Below are positions 1 through 8,977 of a stretch of DNA of 64,000 bases, one piece after another. This DNA comes from Stieleria tagensis (GTDB lineage Bacteria > Planctomycetota > Planctomycetia > Pirellulales > Pirellulaceae). Positions within the stretch are counted from its first letter, which is position 1. Each line of letters starts with the position of its first letter. The stretch covers positions 93,012 to 157,011 of the forward strand of contig NZ_JAMYFE010000042.1 in assembly GCF_024129865.1 (NCBI RefSeq). The letters are read 5' to 3'. Position numbers and translations under genes: made by a program. The notes under the pieces are model-generated. The model was not told where the DNA came from and did not search any database. It worked only from the letters and a program-made list of their open reading frames with translations.

Positions 1-2
1 AT

Positions 3-1130
3 CGCACCTATCCCCAATTCTCCCGGATCCTTGCCGACTTGGGCGTCGATACGATGCCGACATCGATGAGTTTTAGCGTCCGCTGTGATCGAACGGGGTT
101 GGAGTACAACGGAACCTCTTTGAACGGCTTGTTTGCCCAGCGGCAGAATTTGCTTCGACCCAAGTTTCTGAAACTGTTGAGTGAGATTCTGCGATTCAAT
201 CGCCGTGGTGCCGACGATTGGGATCGCGTTCCCGCTGGACAGACCGTGGCGGAATACCTGCGTCAGGGCAACTACTCCCAACAGTTTTGCGATCACTATT
301 TGTTGCCGATGGGCGCAGCGATCTGGTCCTGCCCCCGCGCCGAATTTGCTTCCTTTCCGATTCGGTTCATCCTGGAGTTTTATCTCAATCATGGATTGTT
401 AAGTGTCACCGATCGCCCTGTTTGGCGATCGATCGTCGGTGGATCTCAGTCCTATGTCCAACGCCTGGCGACTCCGTTTCGCGATCGAATTCGCACTGCC
501 TGTCCGGTGCATGCGGTGTCGCGATTGGACCAACAGGTGTTGGTTCGACATGCTCAAGGCGTCGATCAGTTTGACGAAGTCGTTTTTGCGTGCCACAGCG
601 ACCAAGCGTTGCGGATCCTGGAGGATACGGATGCGTTGGAGCAGGAACTCTTGGGCGCGTTCCCCTACAGTTTGAACTCGGCGGTGCTACATACCGATGA
701 ATCCGTGTTGCCCCGACGGCGCCGGGCCTGGGCCAGTTGGAACTATTGCCTTGCTGACCAACCGGAAATCAGACCTGCGGTGACCTACAACATGAACCTG
801 TTGCAGGGCATTCGCAGTGCAAACACCTATTGCGTGACGCTCAATCAAGACGACCGCATCGACCCCGCCCGCGTGTTGGCCAAATTTCAGTATGCCCATC
901 CCGTCTTCACCACGCGGCGGGCAGCAATCCAGTCGCGGCACGACGAGGTCATTCGACGACGACGCACTTCGTTTTGCGGTGCCTATTGGCGCAATGGATT
1001 CCACGAGGACGGAGTTGTCAGTGCGCTGGCGGTCTGTCGGAAATTTGGCGTGCGTCAATGGAATGCCGGCCCGGGCGATGACGATTCCGTGACAGCCGTT
1101 GCTAGGCAATTTGTGTCGGAGGCATGTTGA
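3..1130 (+). CDS. NAD/FAD-binding amine-oxidase-like protein (COG2907), 5' partial
   Basis: The reading frame is open from the window edge, so the N-terminus with the FAD-binding Rossmann motif lies outside. The visible part resembles COG2907 predicted NAD/FAD-binding proteins: an early stretch ending in TSMSFSVR, then a long substrate-binding region with conserved Trp, Tyr and Phe residues, and a C-terminal GAYWRNGFHEDGVVSA segment where such flavoproteins normally close over the FAD. Family members are flavin oxidoreductases thought to act on unsaturated lipids. It is followed immediately by DUF1365 and cyclopropane-synthase genes, the standard company of this family, so a role in fatty-acyl modification is inferred. 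The exact reaction cannot be read from the sequence. Confidence 0.85.
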   Translation, partial: RTYPQFSRILADLGVDTMPTSMSFSVRCDRTGLEYNGTSLNGLFAQRQNLLRPKFLKLLSEILRFNRRGADDWDRVPAGQTVAEYLRQGNYSQQFCDHYLLPMGAAIWSCPRAEFASFPIRFILEFYLNHGLLSVTDRPVWRSIVGGSQSYVQRLATPFRDRIRTACPVHAVSRLDQQVLVRHAQGVDQFDEVVFACHSDQALRILEDTDALEQELLGAFPYSLNSAVLHTDESVLPRRRRAWASWNYCLADQPEIRPAVTYNMNLLQGIRSANTYCVTLNQDDRIDPARVLAKFQYAHPVFTTRRAAIQSRHDEVIRRRRTSFCGAYWRNGFHEDGVVSALAVCRKFGVRQWNAGPGDDDSVTAVARQFVSEAC

Positions 1131-1136
1131 TTGCCA

Positions 1137-1958
1137 ATGGATCCCACACACAGCTGCCTGTATGAAGGCCTGGTCCGACATCGCCGCTATCGACCCAAGT
1201 CGCATTCATTCATCAACCGTATGTTCCTGTTCTATTTGGACTTGGACGAGGTTGATGACGTTTTTGCCAATGCCCCTTGGTGGTCGCAGCGACGCTTTAG
1301 TTTGCTTCGCTTTTGCCGCGGTGATTATTTAGATGGCGATCCCGAGGCAGCCGACGAGTCGCTCGCGGCTGCGGTTCGCCGAATCGTCAGCCAGCAATCG
1401 GGCCTCGACGTTCGGGGCCCCATTCGGATGCTCGCCCAAGTCCGCTGCTATGGGTTTATCTTCAACCCGATCTCTCTGTTTTACTGCTTTCATCCAGACG
1501 GCAAAACACTGCAAGCGGTGGTGGCCGAGGTCACCAACACGCCGTGGCGGCAACGACATTGCTATGTGATTCCATGGCAGGGAAATGACCAGCCTGGCCA
1601 GCGACGGTTGCAGCACTACCAGTGCAAAAAGGCATTGCATGTTTCTCCTTTCATGCCGATGCAGATGGACTATCAATGGAAACTGAGTGCACCAGAAACC
1701 AACCTGTCGGTTCATTTGGAAAATCATGATGTGCAGGGCAGGATGTTCGACGCCACCCTGATTTTGAAACGAAAGCCGCTGACGGCATTGCAGCTGTCCA
1801 AGACGCTCGTTCGTTTTCCTTGGATGACCGGGCAAACGATTGTCGGAATCTATTGGCAGGCACTGCGTTTGTGGTTGAAGAAGCTGCCTGTCTTCCCCAA
1901 CCCGTCGTCGGCGAATCCAGCCAACCCTGTTTCGATGCCATCCCGTCGAACTTTTTGA
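1137..1958 (+). CDS. DUF1365 family protein
   Basis: A 273-residue protein with the DUF1365 hallmarks: an N-terminal CLYEGLVRHRRY segment, HSFINRMFLFYLDLDEVD, and a central GFIFNPISLFYCF block followed by VVAEVTNTPW. The family has no established enzymatic function but is almost always encoded between a COG2907 flavoprotein and a cyclopropane-fatty-acyl-phospholipid synthase, exactly as here. I chose the ATG at 1137; a TTG at 1131 directly after the upstream stop is the alternative. It sits 6 bp after the first gene and 20 bp before the third, so co-transcription is likely. A role in modifying membrane fatty acids is inferred from context only. Confidence 0.85.
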   Translation: MDPTHSCLYEGLVRHRRYRPKSHSFINRMFLFYLDLDEVDDVFANAPWWSQRRFSLLRFCRGDYLDGDPEAADESLAAAVRRIVSQQSGLDVRGPIRMLAQVRCYGFIFNPISLFYCFHPDGKTLQAVVAEVTNTPWRQRHCYVIPWQGNDQPGQRRLQHYQCKKALHVSPFMPMQMDYQWKLSAPETNLSVHLENHDVQGRMFDATLILKRKPLTALQLSKTLVRFPWMTGQTIVGIYWQALRLWLKKLPVFPNPSSANPANPVSMPSRRTF

Positions 1959-1978
1959 CTCATCGATTGAAAAGCAAC

Positions 1979-3274
1979 ATGTCCATTGGAATGAAACGTC
2001 AAACGCAACGAGTGTCAGACAGGTTGCCGACGTCCACACACAGTGATCTGCAGCGTCAGGCCGCCGTCGGTTGGTGGCAACACACGGGAATCAGCAAGCT
2101 GACGCGGCGCAAAATGGCCGCGTGGTTGAATGATCTGGGGGGAGGCCAAATCCATTTCAACGATGGTTCATTGCGGCAAACGTTCGGCTCGGTCCACACC
2201 GATTTGCAAGCGAGTTGGGACGTGTCGGACCACGATTTCTATCGGTTGATGGCACTTGATGGCAGCTTGGGAATGGCAGAGTCCTACTTGCGCGGACACT
2301 GGGACAGTGACGACTTGCTGACACTGCTGCGAGTGCTCTGTCGCAACTTGGAACGAGCCGATTCGGCAACCACCAGGATCTCTGCGATGGCCCAGCGACT
2401 GCGTTATGCGGCGTTTCGGTTCGATGATAATTCGCGCAGCGGAAGTCAGCGTCACATCGCCGCCCACTACGATCTGAGCAACGAATTTTTTGCGTTGTTT
2501 CTCGATCCCACCATGATGTATTCGGCGGCCTGGTTCGACCACGAAACGACAACGTTGGAAGATGCGTCGATCGCTAAATTGGATCGTGTCTGTCGCAAGC
2601 TGAATCTCCAGTCGACCGATCACGTCGTCGAACTGGGGACGGGCTGGGGTGGATTTTCACTGCACGCCGCCAAGCAGTTCGGTTGCCAGGTGACAACCAC
2701 GACGATTTCGAAAGCCCAGTACTGTGAAGCCAGCGACCGCGTCAGGCAGGCCGGATTGGGCGACAGGATTCAAACACGTTGCGACGATTACCGCGATCTG
2801 AGTGGGCAATTCGACAAGCTGGTTTCGATTGAGATGATCGAGGCGGTCGGTGAGCAACATCTTGACACCTACTTTCGCCAGTGCGACCGGTTGCTTAAAC
2901 CGGGTGGCCGCTGTGTCTTGCAAGCCATCGTGATGCCCGAACGACGCTATGAATCTTATCGGCGGTCGGTCGACTTCATCCAAAAATACATTTTTCCCGG
3001 TGGCTTTCTGCCCTCGGTTGCTGCGATTCAACAGTCTGTCGGTCGTGCTTCCACGCTGCGACTGGACTCAATCGAAGACCTTTCAACTCATTACGCCAAG
3101 ACGCTTGGGCATTGGCGTCAGCGATTCTTGTCGCAACTCGACGAAGTCCGATCGCTCGGTTTCGACGACCGTTTTATTCGGATGTGGGAGTATTACCTGT
3201 GTTATTGCGAAGCCGCGTTTCGAGAACAGACCGTCAGAGTTGTTCAGATTGTTTGGGACAAACCAACGAACTAG
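1979..3274 (+). CDS. Cyclopropane-fatty-acyl-phospholipid synthase family methyltransferase (first of two)
   Basis: A 431-residue SAM-dependent methyltransferase of the CFA synthase family, which transfers a methyl or methylene group to the double bond of phospholipid acyl chains at the inner membrane face. The N-terminal third is the CFA lipid-binding region. Then come AAHYDLSNEFFALFLDPTMM, typical of the substrate entry region, and SAM motif I in VVELGTGWGGFSL. The C-terminal half has SIEMIEAVG and a YIFPGG segment, both standard for the family. Length matches ordinary CFA synthases. The open frame extends upstream to 1820, but that part overlaps DUF1365, so I start at the ATG at 1979. Product could be cyclopropane or methyl-branched acyl chains. 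Confidence 0.88.
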   Translation: MSIGMKRQTQRVSDRLPTSTHSDLQRQAAVGWWQHTGISKLTRRKMAAWLNDLGGGQIHFNDGSLRQTFGSVHTDLQASWDVSDHDFYRLMALDGSLGMAESYLRGHWDSDDLLTLLRVLCRNLERADSATTRISAMAQRLRYAAFRFDDNSRSGSQRHIAAHYDLSNEFFALFLDPTMMYSAAWFDHETTTLEDASIAKLDRVCRKLNLQSTDHVVELGTGWGGFSLHAAKQFGCQVTTTTISKAQYCEASDRVRQAGLGDRIQTRCDDYRDLSGQFDKLVSIEMIEAVGEQHLDTYFRQCDRLLKPGGRCVLQAIVMPERRYESYRRSVDFIQKYIFPGGFLPSVAAIQQSVGRASTLRLDSIEDLSTHYAKTLGHWRQRFLSQLDEVRSLGFDDRFIRMWEYYLCYCEAAFREQTVRVVQIVWDKPTN

Positions 3275-4329
3275 ATCACGCCACCGTCCGACCGTCTGGT
3301 TCGAGCTTCTTTTCAAGCCTACTGGATCAGGCCGAACAGGGGCGTCTGCCCGATTGGATCGTGCGTTTGGGGATTCGACGCCTGTTGCGGACACGATTGC
3401 GTGAATTGCAATCGACACCGCCGCAGAGCGCCGCCGAGCGACTGCGCGATCAGATTCGCAGCCAACCAATCGCCGTGGCAACGCATCACGCCAACGAGCA
3501 ACACTACGAGCTGCCGACCGAGTTTTTCCAGCAGATTCTCGGGCCACACCTGAAATACAGTTGTTGTTATTGGGACGCTGACACCAAAACACTTGACGAC
3601 GCCGAACGCAATGCGTTGCGAATGACCGCCGAACATGCCCAGATTGAAAATGGCATGGACGTCTTGGAGCTCGGCTGTGGGTGGGGATCGCTGTCACTGT
3701 GGCTTGCCCAGGCGTTTCCCGACAGCAGCATCACGTCGATATCAAATTCGCATACACAACGACGCTTCATCACCGCCCATGCCCAGCGTCTGGGACTGCG
3801 CAATCTGGATGTTCAAACCGCAGATATCAACGATTTTCAAACCGACCGAACATTTGACCGGGTCGTCTCGGTAGAAATGTTCGAACACGTTCGCAATCAT
3901 GTTGCGCTGCTCTCGCAAATCAATCGCTGGTTAACACCAGAGGGGAAATTGCTGGTGCACGTGTTCTGCCACCGCACGACGCCCTATTTGTTTGAGACGG
4001 ACGGATCCCAAGACTGGATGGGACGGCATTTCTTTACCGGCGGGATGATGCCGAGCGTCGATTGGCTGTCATCCTGCAGCAGTTCCCTGACGCCGGCCGA
4101 GCAATGGACGTGGGATGGAACACACTATGCCAAAACCTGTCGCGCGTGGCTGTCCAATCAAGACGCCGCAACAGAGACGCTGCGTCCGATTCTTGCAAAA
4201 ACCTACGGACGCCCCGATGCCAATCGTTGGCACCATCGCTGGCGAATGTTTTTCATGGCCTGTGAAGAACTCTTTGCGACCCGGGGTGGGCGTGAGTGGT
4301 TCGTCTCGCACACATTGTTTCAAAAATGA
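3253..4329 (+). CDS. Second cyclopropane-synthase-like SAM methyltransferase
   Basis: About 358 residues, related to but clearly different from the preceding gene. It has HYELPTEFFQQILGPHLKYS in place of the usual CFA entry segment, SAM motif I in VLELGCGWGSLSLWLA, and VSVEMFEHVRNH. It lacks the long N-terminal lipid-binding region of true CFA synthases, which fits the shorter family found beside DUF1295 genes. The start is uncertain: the frame is open from 3112, but that overlaps the upstream gene by 163 bp, and the family similarity begins near SLLDQAEQGRLPDWIV, so I use the TTG at 3253 (22-bp overlap). Its stop overlaps the next start (ATGA). Substrate unknown, probably an acyl chain. Confidence 0.82.
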   Translation: MGQTNELDHATVRPSGSSFFSSLLDQAEQGRLPDWIVRLGIRRLLRTRLRELQSTPPQSAAERLRDQIRSQPIAVATHHANEQHYELPTEFFQQILGPHLKYSCCYWDADTKTLDDAERNALRMTAEHAQIENGMDVLELGCGWGSLSLWLAQAFPDSSITSISNSHTQRRFITAHAQRLGLRNLDVQTADINDFQTDRTFDRVVSVEMFEHVRNHVALLSQINRWLTPEGKLLVHVFCHRTTPYLFETDGSQDWMGRHFFTGGMMPSVDWLSSCSSSLTPAEQWTWDGTHYAKTCRAWLSNQDAATETLRPILAKTYGRPDANRWHHRWRMFFMACEELFATRGGREWFVSHTLFQK

Positions 4330-5105
4330 ATGCTCCGCTTGTTGAAAGTTTGTGGACCTGCGCCGCCGCCATTGTGTCGCTGTTTGTTTGTGTCTGGTTG
4401 ATCAGTCTGCCGCTTCGCGACGTCAGTATTGTCGACATCGCCTGGGGTTTGGGTTTCGTGCTGGTTGTCTGGACGGCGTTCCTGTTCCATGCAGAACCAG
4501 ACCGTGGTTGGCTGGTTATTGGCCTGACCACGTTGTGGGGCGTTCGCTTGGCCGCTTACTTGGCCTATCGAAACCACGGCTGCGAGGAAGATCATCGCTA
4601 TCGAAAAATGCGGGATCGTTGGGGAAGCTCGTTTCCGCTGGTCAGCCTGTTCACTGTATTTTTGCTGCAGGCCGCTGTGATGTGGGTGGTGTCGTTGCCG
4701 CTGCAAACAGCGTTTGTTGGTGCTGAACCGACCAGCGCCTGGATACAAGGCATTGGGCTGTTGCTATGGACGGTTGGATTTGGGTTCGAGACGGTTGGCG
4801 ATTGGCAACTCGCTCGATTCAAATCTGATCCCGACAACGCCGGCCAGGTACTTGATACCGGTTTGTGGCGTTACACCCGACACCCCAATTATTTTGGCGA
4901 TTTTCTGGTTTGGTGGGGGCTGTATTTGGTTGCCGTCGCATCGAGTCATGTCTGGTGGTCAGTGGTCGGACCGATCACCATTTCGGTTTTTCTGTTGCGA
5001 GTGTCCGGAGTCACGTTGTTGGAAAAATCACTCAAGGACAGCAAGCCGGATTATCAGCGTTACATCGAACGGACCAATGCCTTTTTCCCCGGGCCTCCAC
5101 GCTAG
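4326..5105 (+). CDS. DUF1295 family membrane protein (steroid 5-alpha-reductase-like)
   Basis: A 259-residue polytopic protein with about six to seven hydrophobic segments. The C-terminal signature is DTGLWRYTRHPNYFGDFLVWWGLYL, the NADPH-binding and active-site region of the DUF1295/steroid-reductase/isoprenylcysteine-methyltransferase-like fold, followed by LLEKSLKD and a YIERTNAFFPGPPR ending. Known members are membrane oxidoreductases or methyltransferases acting on lipids. The ATG at 4326 overlaps the preceding stop by 4 bp, so it closes the operon of lipid-modifying genes with tight coupling. It could reduce or otherwise finish an acyl group made by the two upstream methyltransferases; this is inference. 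Confidence 0.87.
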   Translation: MNAPLVESLWTCAAAIVSLFVCVWLISLPLRDVSIVDIAWGLGFVLVVWTAFLFHAEPDRGWLVIGLTTLWGVRLAAYLAYRNHGCEEDHRYRKMRDRWGSSFPLVSLFTVFLLQAAVMWVVSLPLQTAFVGAEPTSAWIQGIGLLLWTVGFGFETVGDWQLARFKSDPDNAGQVLDTGLWRYTRHPNYFGDFLVWWGLYLVAVASSHVWWSVVGPITISVFLLRVSGVTLLEKSLKDSKPDYQRYIERTNAFFPGPPR

Positions 5106-5240
5106 CCGCGGCTGCTTTATCAGCCGTTGGACGCTGGACCACGGTCTCTTCTTATCCGCCTTGCGGAGCCGCAAGAATTGGACACTGCCGCGTCCTAGAT
5201 GATTGACGCGGACTGTTGTGCGGCTGTGCCTGCCAACAAT

Positions 5241-5270
5241 AAAGGGACCGAGTGTTAATCGATCCCTTAT
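5241..5270. terminator. Putative bidirectional terminator hairpin
   Basis: Between two convergent genes lies AAGGGACCGA, a 7-nt loop GTGTTAA, then TCGATCCCTT. Nine of ten base pairs form, with one C-A mismatch. There is no clean run of T on either side, so rho-independent activity is only likely, not certain. Its place between the DUF1295 and fasciclin stops supports the call. Confidence 0.5.
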
Positions 5271-5311
5271 CGTTTGTAATCAGTGCTTGACGAAATGATT
5301 CAGCACTTTGT

Positions 5312-6250
5312 TTACGGCATCAACACACTGTCGATCACGTGGATCACGCCATTGGTCGTTTCGACGTCTGCGGCGGTGACGGTTGCGTCGTTGATCATGA
5401 CTTTGCCTCCGGACGTTTTGATGGCCAGACCTTCGCCGTTGACCGTGTCAGCGGACGAGAGCTTGGCGGCATCGGCGGCCATGACCTTGCCAGGTACGAC
5501 GTGGTAGGTGAGGATTGAAACCAGTTTTGATTTGTTCTCCGGCTTCAGTAGCGTTGCGATCGTTCCTTCGGGAAGTTTCGCAAACGCTTCATCGGTGGGG
5601 GCAAACACGGTGAAGGGACCTTCGCCTTGCAACGTTTCGACCAAGCCGGCTGCTTTAACGGCAGCGACCAAAGTCGAGAACGATTTGTTGGCGGCAGCGG
5701 TCGCCACGATGTCCTTGTCAGCGGGCATCAACACTTGGTCGATCACATGAATCACGCCGTTGCTGGCAGCGATGTCTGCTTTGACGACGTTTGCACCATC
5801 AATCATGACCTTGCCATTTTTGGTGCTGACGGACACCTGTTGGCCCTGGGCCGTGGTGGCGCCACTGAGCTTGCTGACGTCCGCGGCCATCACCTTTCCG
5901 GGCACGACATGGAACGTCAGGATGCTTTGCAATTTGGCTTTGTTCTCCGGTTTCAGAAGCGTTTCAACGGTGCCTTTGGGAAGCTTTGCGAAAGCCGCGT
6001 CGGTCGGTGCGAACACGGTGAACGGACCATCACCTTTCAGGGTGTCCACCAGGCCTGCGGCCTTGACCGCGGCGATCAGGGTATTGAATTGGCCGGCGGC
6101 AGCAGCGGTGTCAACGATGTCTTGCTGTGCGGCCGTTGCCACCAGCACGGTGGCTTGGTGATTTGCGGCGGCAGTTGATAGAGGGCACTTTTCGCCCGCC
6201 ATCGCGCTGGTCGTTGAAAGCATGGCGATTAGGCAGATTGTTTTCTTCAT
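5312..6250 (-). CDS. Secreted protein with two fasciclin (FAS1) domains
   Basis: A 312-residue protein beginning with a clear signal peptide ([19 protein letters not shown]) followed by two FAS1 domains at roughly residues 44-175 and 178-310. Each has the H1 box [16 protein letters not shown] and the H2-type ending [15 protein letters not shown]1 domains mediate adhesion or protein-protein contact outside the cell. The two domains are so alike (for example [20 protein letters not shown] against [20 protein letters not shown]) that they look like a recent internal duplication. The frame is open to 6349, but the ATG at 6250 gives the signal peptide. It is a monocistronic gene with its own upstream gap. 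Confidence 0.92.
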   Translation of the reverse strand: MKKTICLIAMLSTTSAMAGEKCPLSTAAANHQATVLVATAAQQDIVDTAAAAGQFNTLIAAVKAAGLVDTLKGDGPFTVFAPTDAAFAKLPKGTVETLLKPENKAKLQSILTFHVVPGKVMAADVSKLSGATTAQGQQVSVSTKNGKVMIDGANVVKADIAASNGVIHVIDQVLMPADKDIVATAAANKSFSTLVAAVKAAGLVETLQGEGPFTVFAPTDEAFAKLPEGTIATLLKPENKSKLVSILTYHVVPGKVMAADAAKLSSADTVNGEGLAIKTSGGKVMINDATVTAADVETTNGVIHVIDSVLMP

Positions 6251-6572
6251 CTCAAAAGTCTCTTTGAACGGGTGGAGGCAGTCGTGCGGTCGGCCGTGAA
6301 CTCTGGCCGACAACTTGTTGGTAGAGACCGCAAGTGGAATGACCAGCAAAATAAAAACAATTCATCCAACAGATCGCGTTTGTCGAGCGCTCACACCCGA
6401 TCAGCGAATCGGGTCGTAGCCAATACGATGGTCGCAACAGTTGCGGATCCCCGGCCAAGTGGCTGATAATGCTGAGCCGATCCAGATTATCTGGTTTCGC
6501 GTTTTGCCCACGCGATCGCCACCTGCGATCCCCGCGACTTAATGATGATCTCGAACCATTCGGAGCAGTCTG
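6251..6572. promoter_or_regulatory. Divergent intergenic region with a 13-bp palindrome
   Basis: This 322-bp gap separates the divergently transcribed fasciclin gene and the alpha/beta hydrolase gene, so both promoters should lie here. I found no convincing -35/-10 pair. A perfect 13-bp palindrome, CCAGATTATCTGG, lies at 6482-6494, 79 bp upstream of the hydrolase start, and could be an operator. A GGAG Shine-Dalgarno sequence at 6562-6565 precedes the TTG start at 6573. No open frame in the gap looks real. Confidence 0.3.
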
Positions 6573-7880
6573 TTGGCCACATTCACTGTTTACTGTCATG
6601 GCACTGGTTTTAACCGTATCAAAGGTGGCCAAAGTGACGAACTGGTTGCTTGGTTCCACAACCACACGATCGGCGTTGAAGCAACTTTGTCGGGGTCGCT
6701 GGTCACAGCCGGCAACTACCTGATCAATGACGGACCCGGCCACGGGGGCAACGGCATCGCACAGCCGCAAAACGTCAATCCGATGACCGGTGATGAGCGG
6801 CGAAATCGACCCTTAAAGAAGCGGATGAATCCCTTTTCGTCACCGAGCTTCAAATCGCATCTTGTCGGGGACACTGGCGGCAAGGAGACATTGGCTAAGA
6901 TCCGTGGCAATATTAGCGGTCACGGTTGGGATGAAAACGTCATTCGCACCGTGAATATTTTGCAGGATTTACAGTTCGAGAAGAACCAGGCGATCGACCG
7001 GGTCAACCTGGTTGGATGGAGTCGCGGCGCAGTGACCTGTATCCGCATCGCTGCGTTGATGCACCAGGTGTTTGGCACCTCCATTGACTGCAACATCTTT
7101 GCGGTAGATCCGGTGGCCGGACAAAACGCAGGCATCAAGATGATGGACACTCGCATTCTAAATGCGAATGTCAAAAACTACATCGCGATCTTGGCGATGC
7201 ACGAGATGCGGTCGACGTTCAAACCCCAGGACTGGAGCAGGCTGTCTGTTTCCCCGAACACAACCTCTGCGATCATGCTGCCGATGCCGGGTGTGCACAA
7301 CGCCCAAGTCATCGCAAGTAATCCGGCTGATTCGGCGCACATCACACGCAGCCTTGCCTACGCATTTCTGAACTTTCTGGGGACCGGTCTCACCGAGAAA
7401 CCAAAACCTTCCTTGGGATCCGCGGTCAAAATGACCGAGGCCTATGCGAGGCTGGTCCTGTCACTGTCGGAACACAAGCGGTACCAAACCCAAAATACGT
7501 TCGCTGGACGTGGTGCAGCAAAGGGTTCGTTTCGTCGACGAAAATTTGCCACCACCTCTAAAATGGACACCTACACCAAAGGTGGGAAAGGCGGCTACTG
7601 GATCAATGAGCACCATCGGGCTTGTTTCAAAGCCGCATTTCCTAAAGCCTACAACTACATTTTTGAAACGATCGGCGGCGGGCAACCGCAGTTAGTGTCA
7701 AAAATTGATTCCGACTTGTTCCGCGTATTGAACAATTCGCCGGGCGGCGAGATCGCGCAGTCGTTGATGGCCAAGGAATTGTTGGTCGCTGACATGGGGT
7801 ACCAGATTCAATCCGGCAGCGGGCTTTATTTGAATTCACCCAGGGTTTCTTGGCCGGATCAATTACCGCTGCACGCCTAA
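6573..7880 (+). CDS. Alpha/beta hydrolase resembling type-VI lipase effectors (Tle/DUF2235-like)
   Basis: A 435-residue protein without a signal peptide. It starts with a strand ending in CHGTGFNR, a likely oxyanion-hole loop, and has the nucleophile elbow GWSRGA with Ser150, a second strand ending FAVDPVAG with Asp179, and a candidate catalytic His242 in MPGVHNAQV. The combination of a GWSRG elbow, a VDPVAG motif and a long insertion is what I know from Tle-type phospholipase effectors and DUF2235 proteins. No type VI secretion genes are nearby. The C-terminal 150 residues are not recognisable. I start at TTG 6573 because GGAG lies 7 bp upstream; the next ATG is 70 codons further. Substrate is likely a lipid ester, by inference. 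Confidence 0.6.
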   Translation: MATFTVYCHGTGFNRIKGGQSDELVAWFHNHTIGVEATLSGSLVTAGNYLINDGPGHGGNGIAQPQNVNPMTGDERRNRPLKKRMNPFSSPSFKSHLVGDTGGKETLAKIRGNISGHGWDENVIRTVNILQDLQFEKNQAIDRVNLVGWSRGAVTCIRIAALMHQVFGTSIDCNIFAVDPVAGQNAGIKMMDTRILNANVKNYIAILAMHEMRSTFKPQDWSRLSVSPNTTSAIMLPMPGVHNAQVIASNPADSAHITRSLAYAFLNFLGTGLTEKPKPSLGSAVKMTEAYARLVLSLSEHKRYQTQNTFAGRGAAKGSFRRRKFATTSKMDTYTKGGKGGYWINEHHRACFKAAFPKAYNYIFETIGGGQPQLVSKIDSDLFRVLNNSPGGEIAQSLMAKELLVADMGYQIQSGSGLYLNSPRVSWPDQLPLHA

Positions 7881-8072
7881 CGAGGCACCGTCGATTCGCG
7901 ATAGCAGGCGAGCTGGCTGTACAAAGAGTGAAGGTGTCCGGTGGTAGCGATTGGAACGGTTGCGCGTTGGTGCAGGGTGCGGCATGCAACAGTTGGAACG
8001 GTTCCCCGGGATCATCGTCCGGCTTCGGCCGATTGAAGCAACTGGACCGTCTCGCATGCCTATTGCCCTTCA

Positions 8073-8972
8073 GTGATCCAAATCGCCGTGCCTGCAACCG
8101 CCTCCCGAACGATAAAACGCGTCGACCTGATCGCTGCACGCGCGATCGGGATGCTGTGGCAATTGATGGGAACGATCGGCGGGATTTTTCTGCGACAAAC
8201 CAACAAGATTGCTTCAAGTATGGCCGCCTTGTGGGCGACGCTGGCCTTGGCGGTGCAGCCCCGCAGTTGGACCGTTCCCGTCCGCGCGGTGTTTTTGCGT
8301 CAAATGCTGTTCACCGCGGTCGATGCCATCCCATCGGCCCTGCGATTTGCAGCCGCGGTGGGCGTGTTGTTGATCGTGCAGACCATGATGTGGATCGACA
8401 TGGTCGGCGTCTCGATCGATATCATTGCGCCATTCCTGTGGCGCTCGATCGTGCGCGAGATCGCTCCGTTGCTGGCCTGCCTGGTTGTGATCGGTCGCAG
8501 TGGAATCGCGATCAGCGCGGAATTAGGAACGATGCGAGCCGGCGGCGAAGTGGAAGTGTTGGATTCACAGGGGATCGACCCGATGACATTCTTGGTGATG
8601 CCGCGGGTATTGGCGGTGATGTTAAGTGTGTTTTGTTTGGCCGTGGTGATCGCCGTGACGATGGTGGTGACCGGGTACGCGGTGGGCGCGATGATGGGTG
8701 CGATTCGCACGACGTGGAGCGATTTCTTTGGCGAGATTTCACGTAACTTTGACGTTCAAGATCTTATCTTTTTTGCTTCCAAGACATTGATCGCGGGCGG
8801 ATTTGCGGGCGTCATTTGTTGCCTGGAAGGGATCAGCGTTCACGGTGCGATCACGGATGTACCGCGGGCGACCAGCCGTGCGGGGATTCGCGCGTTGACA
8901 GCGGTGTTTGCTGTGTCGGCGATTCTGTCGATTTTGTTCTACGACAAATTCCTAGTGTTCAAATTCGGATAG
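8073..8972 (+). CDS. MlaE-type ABC transporter permease
   Basis: A 299-residue inner-membrane protein of the MlaE/YrbE family, the permease of MCE lipid transporters that move phospholipids between inner and outer membranes. The visible signature runs from VREIAPLLACLVVIGRSG through AISAELGTMRAGGEVEVLDSQG and IDPMTFLVMPRVLAVM; the acidic turn ELGTM is characteristic. About five membrane segments follow a cytoplasmic N-terminal stretch. Translation is from a GTG at 8073. Only 5 bp separate it from the next gene, an ATPase-like protein, and an MCE protein follows, so the set forms the usual permease-ATPase-MCE order. Confidence 0.9.
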   Translation: MIQIAVPATASRTIKRVDLIAARAIGMLWQLMGTIGGIFLRQTNKIASSMAALWATLALAVQPRSWTVPVRAVFLRQMLFTAVDAIPSALRFAAAVGVLLIVQTMMWIDMVGVSIDIIAPFLWRSIVREIAPLLACLVVIGRSGIAISAELGTMRAGGEVEVLDSQGIDPMTFLVMPRVLAVMLSVFCLAVVIAVTMVVTGYAVGAMMGAIRTTWSDFFGEISRNFDVQDLIFFASKTLIAGGFAGVICCLEGISVHGAITDVPRATSRAGIRALTAVFAVSAILSILFYDKFLVFKFG

Positions 8973-8977
8973 TAGTC

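Noticed and set aside
1329..2039. Long minus-strand frame (236 codons)
   Set aside because: It is antisense to the DUF1365 gene and the start of the first CFA synthase gene, both of which have clear family similarity; its translation is Arg-rich and shows no motif.
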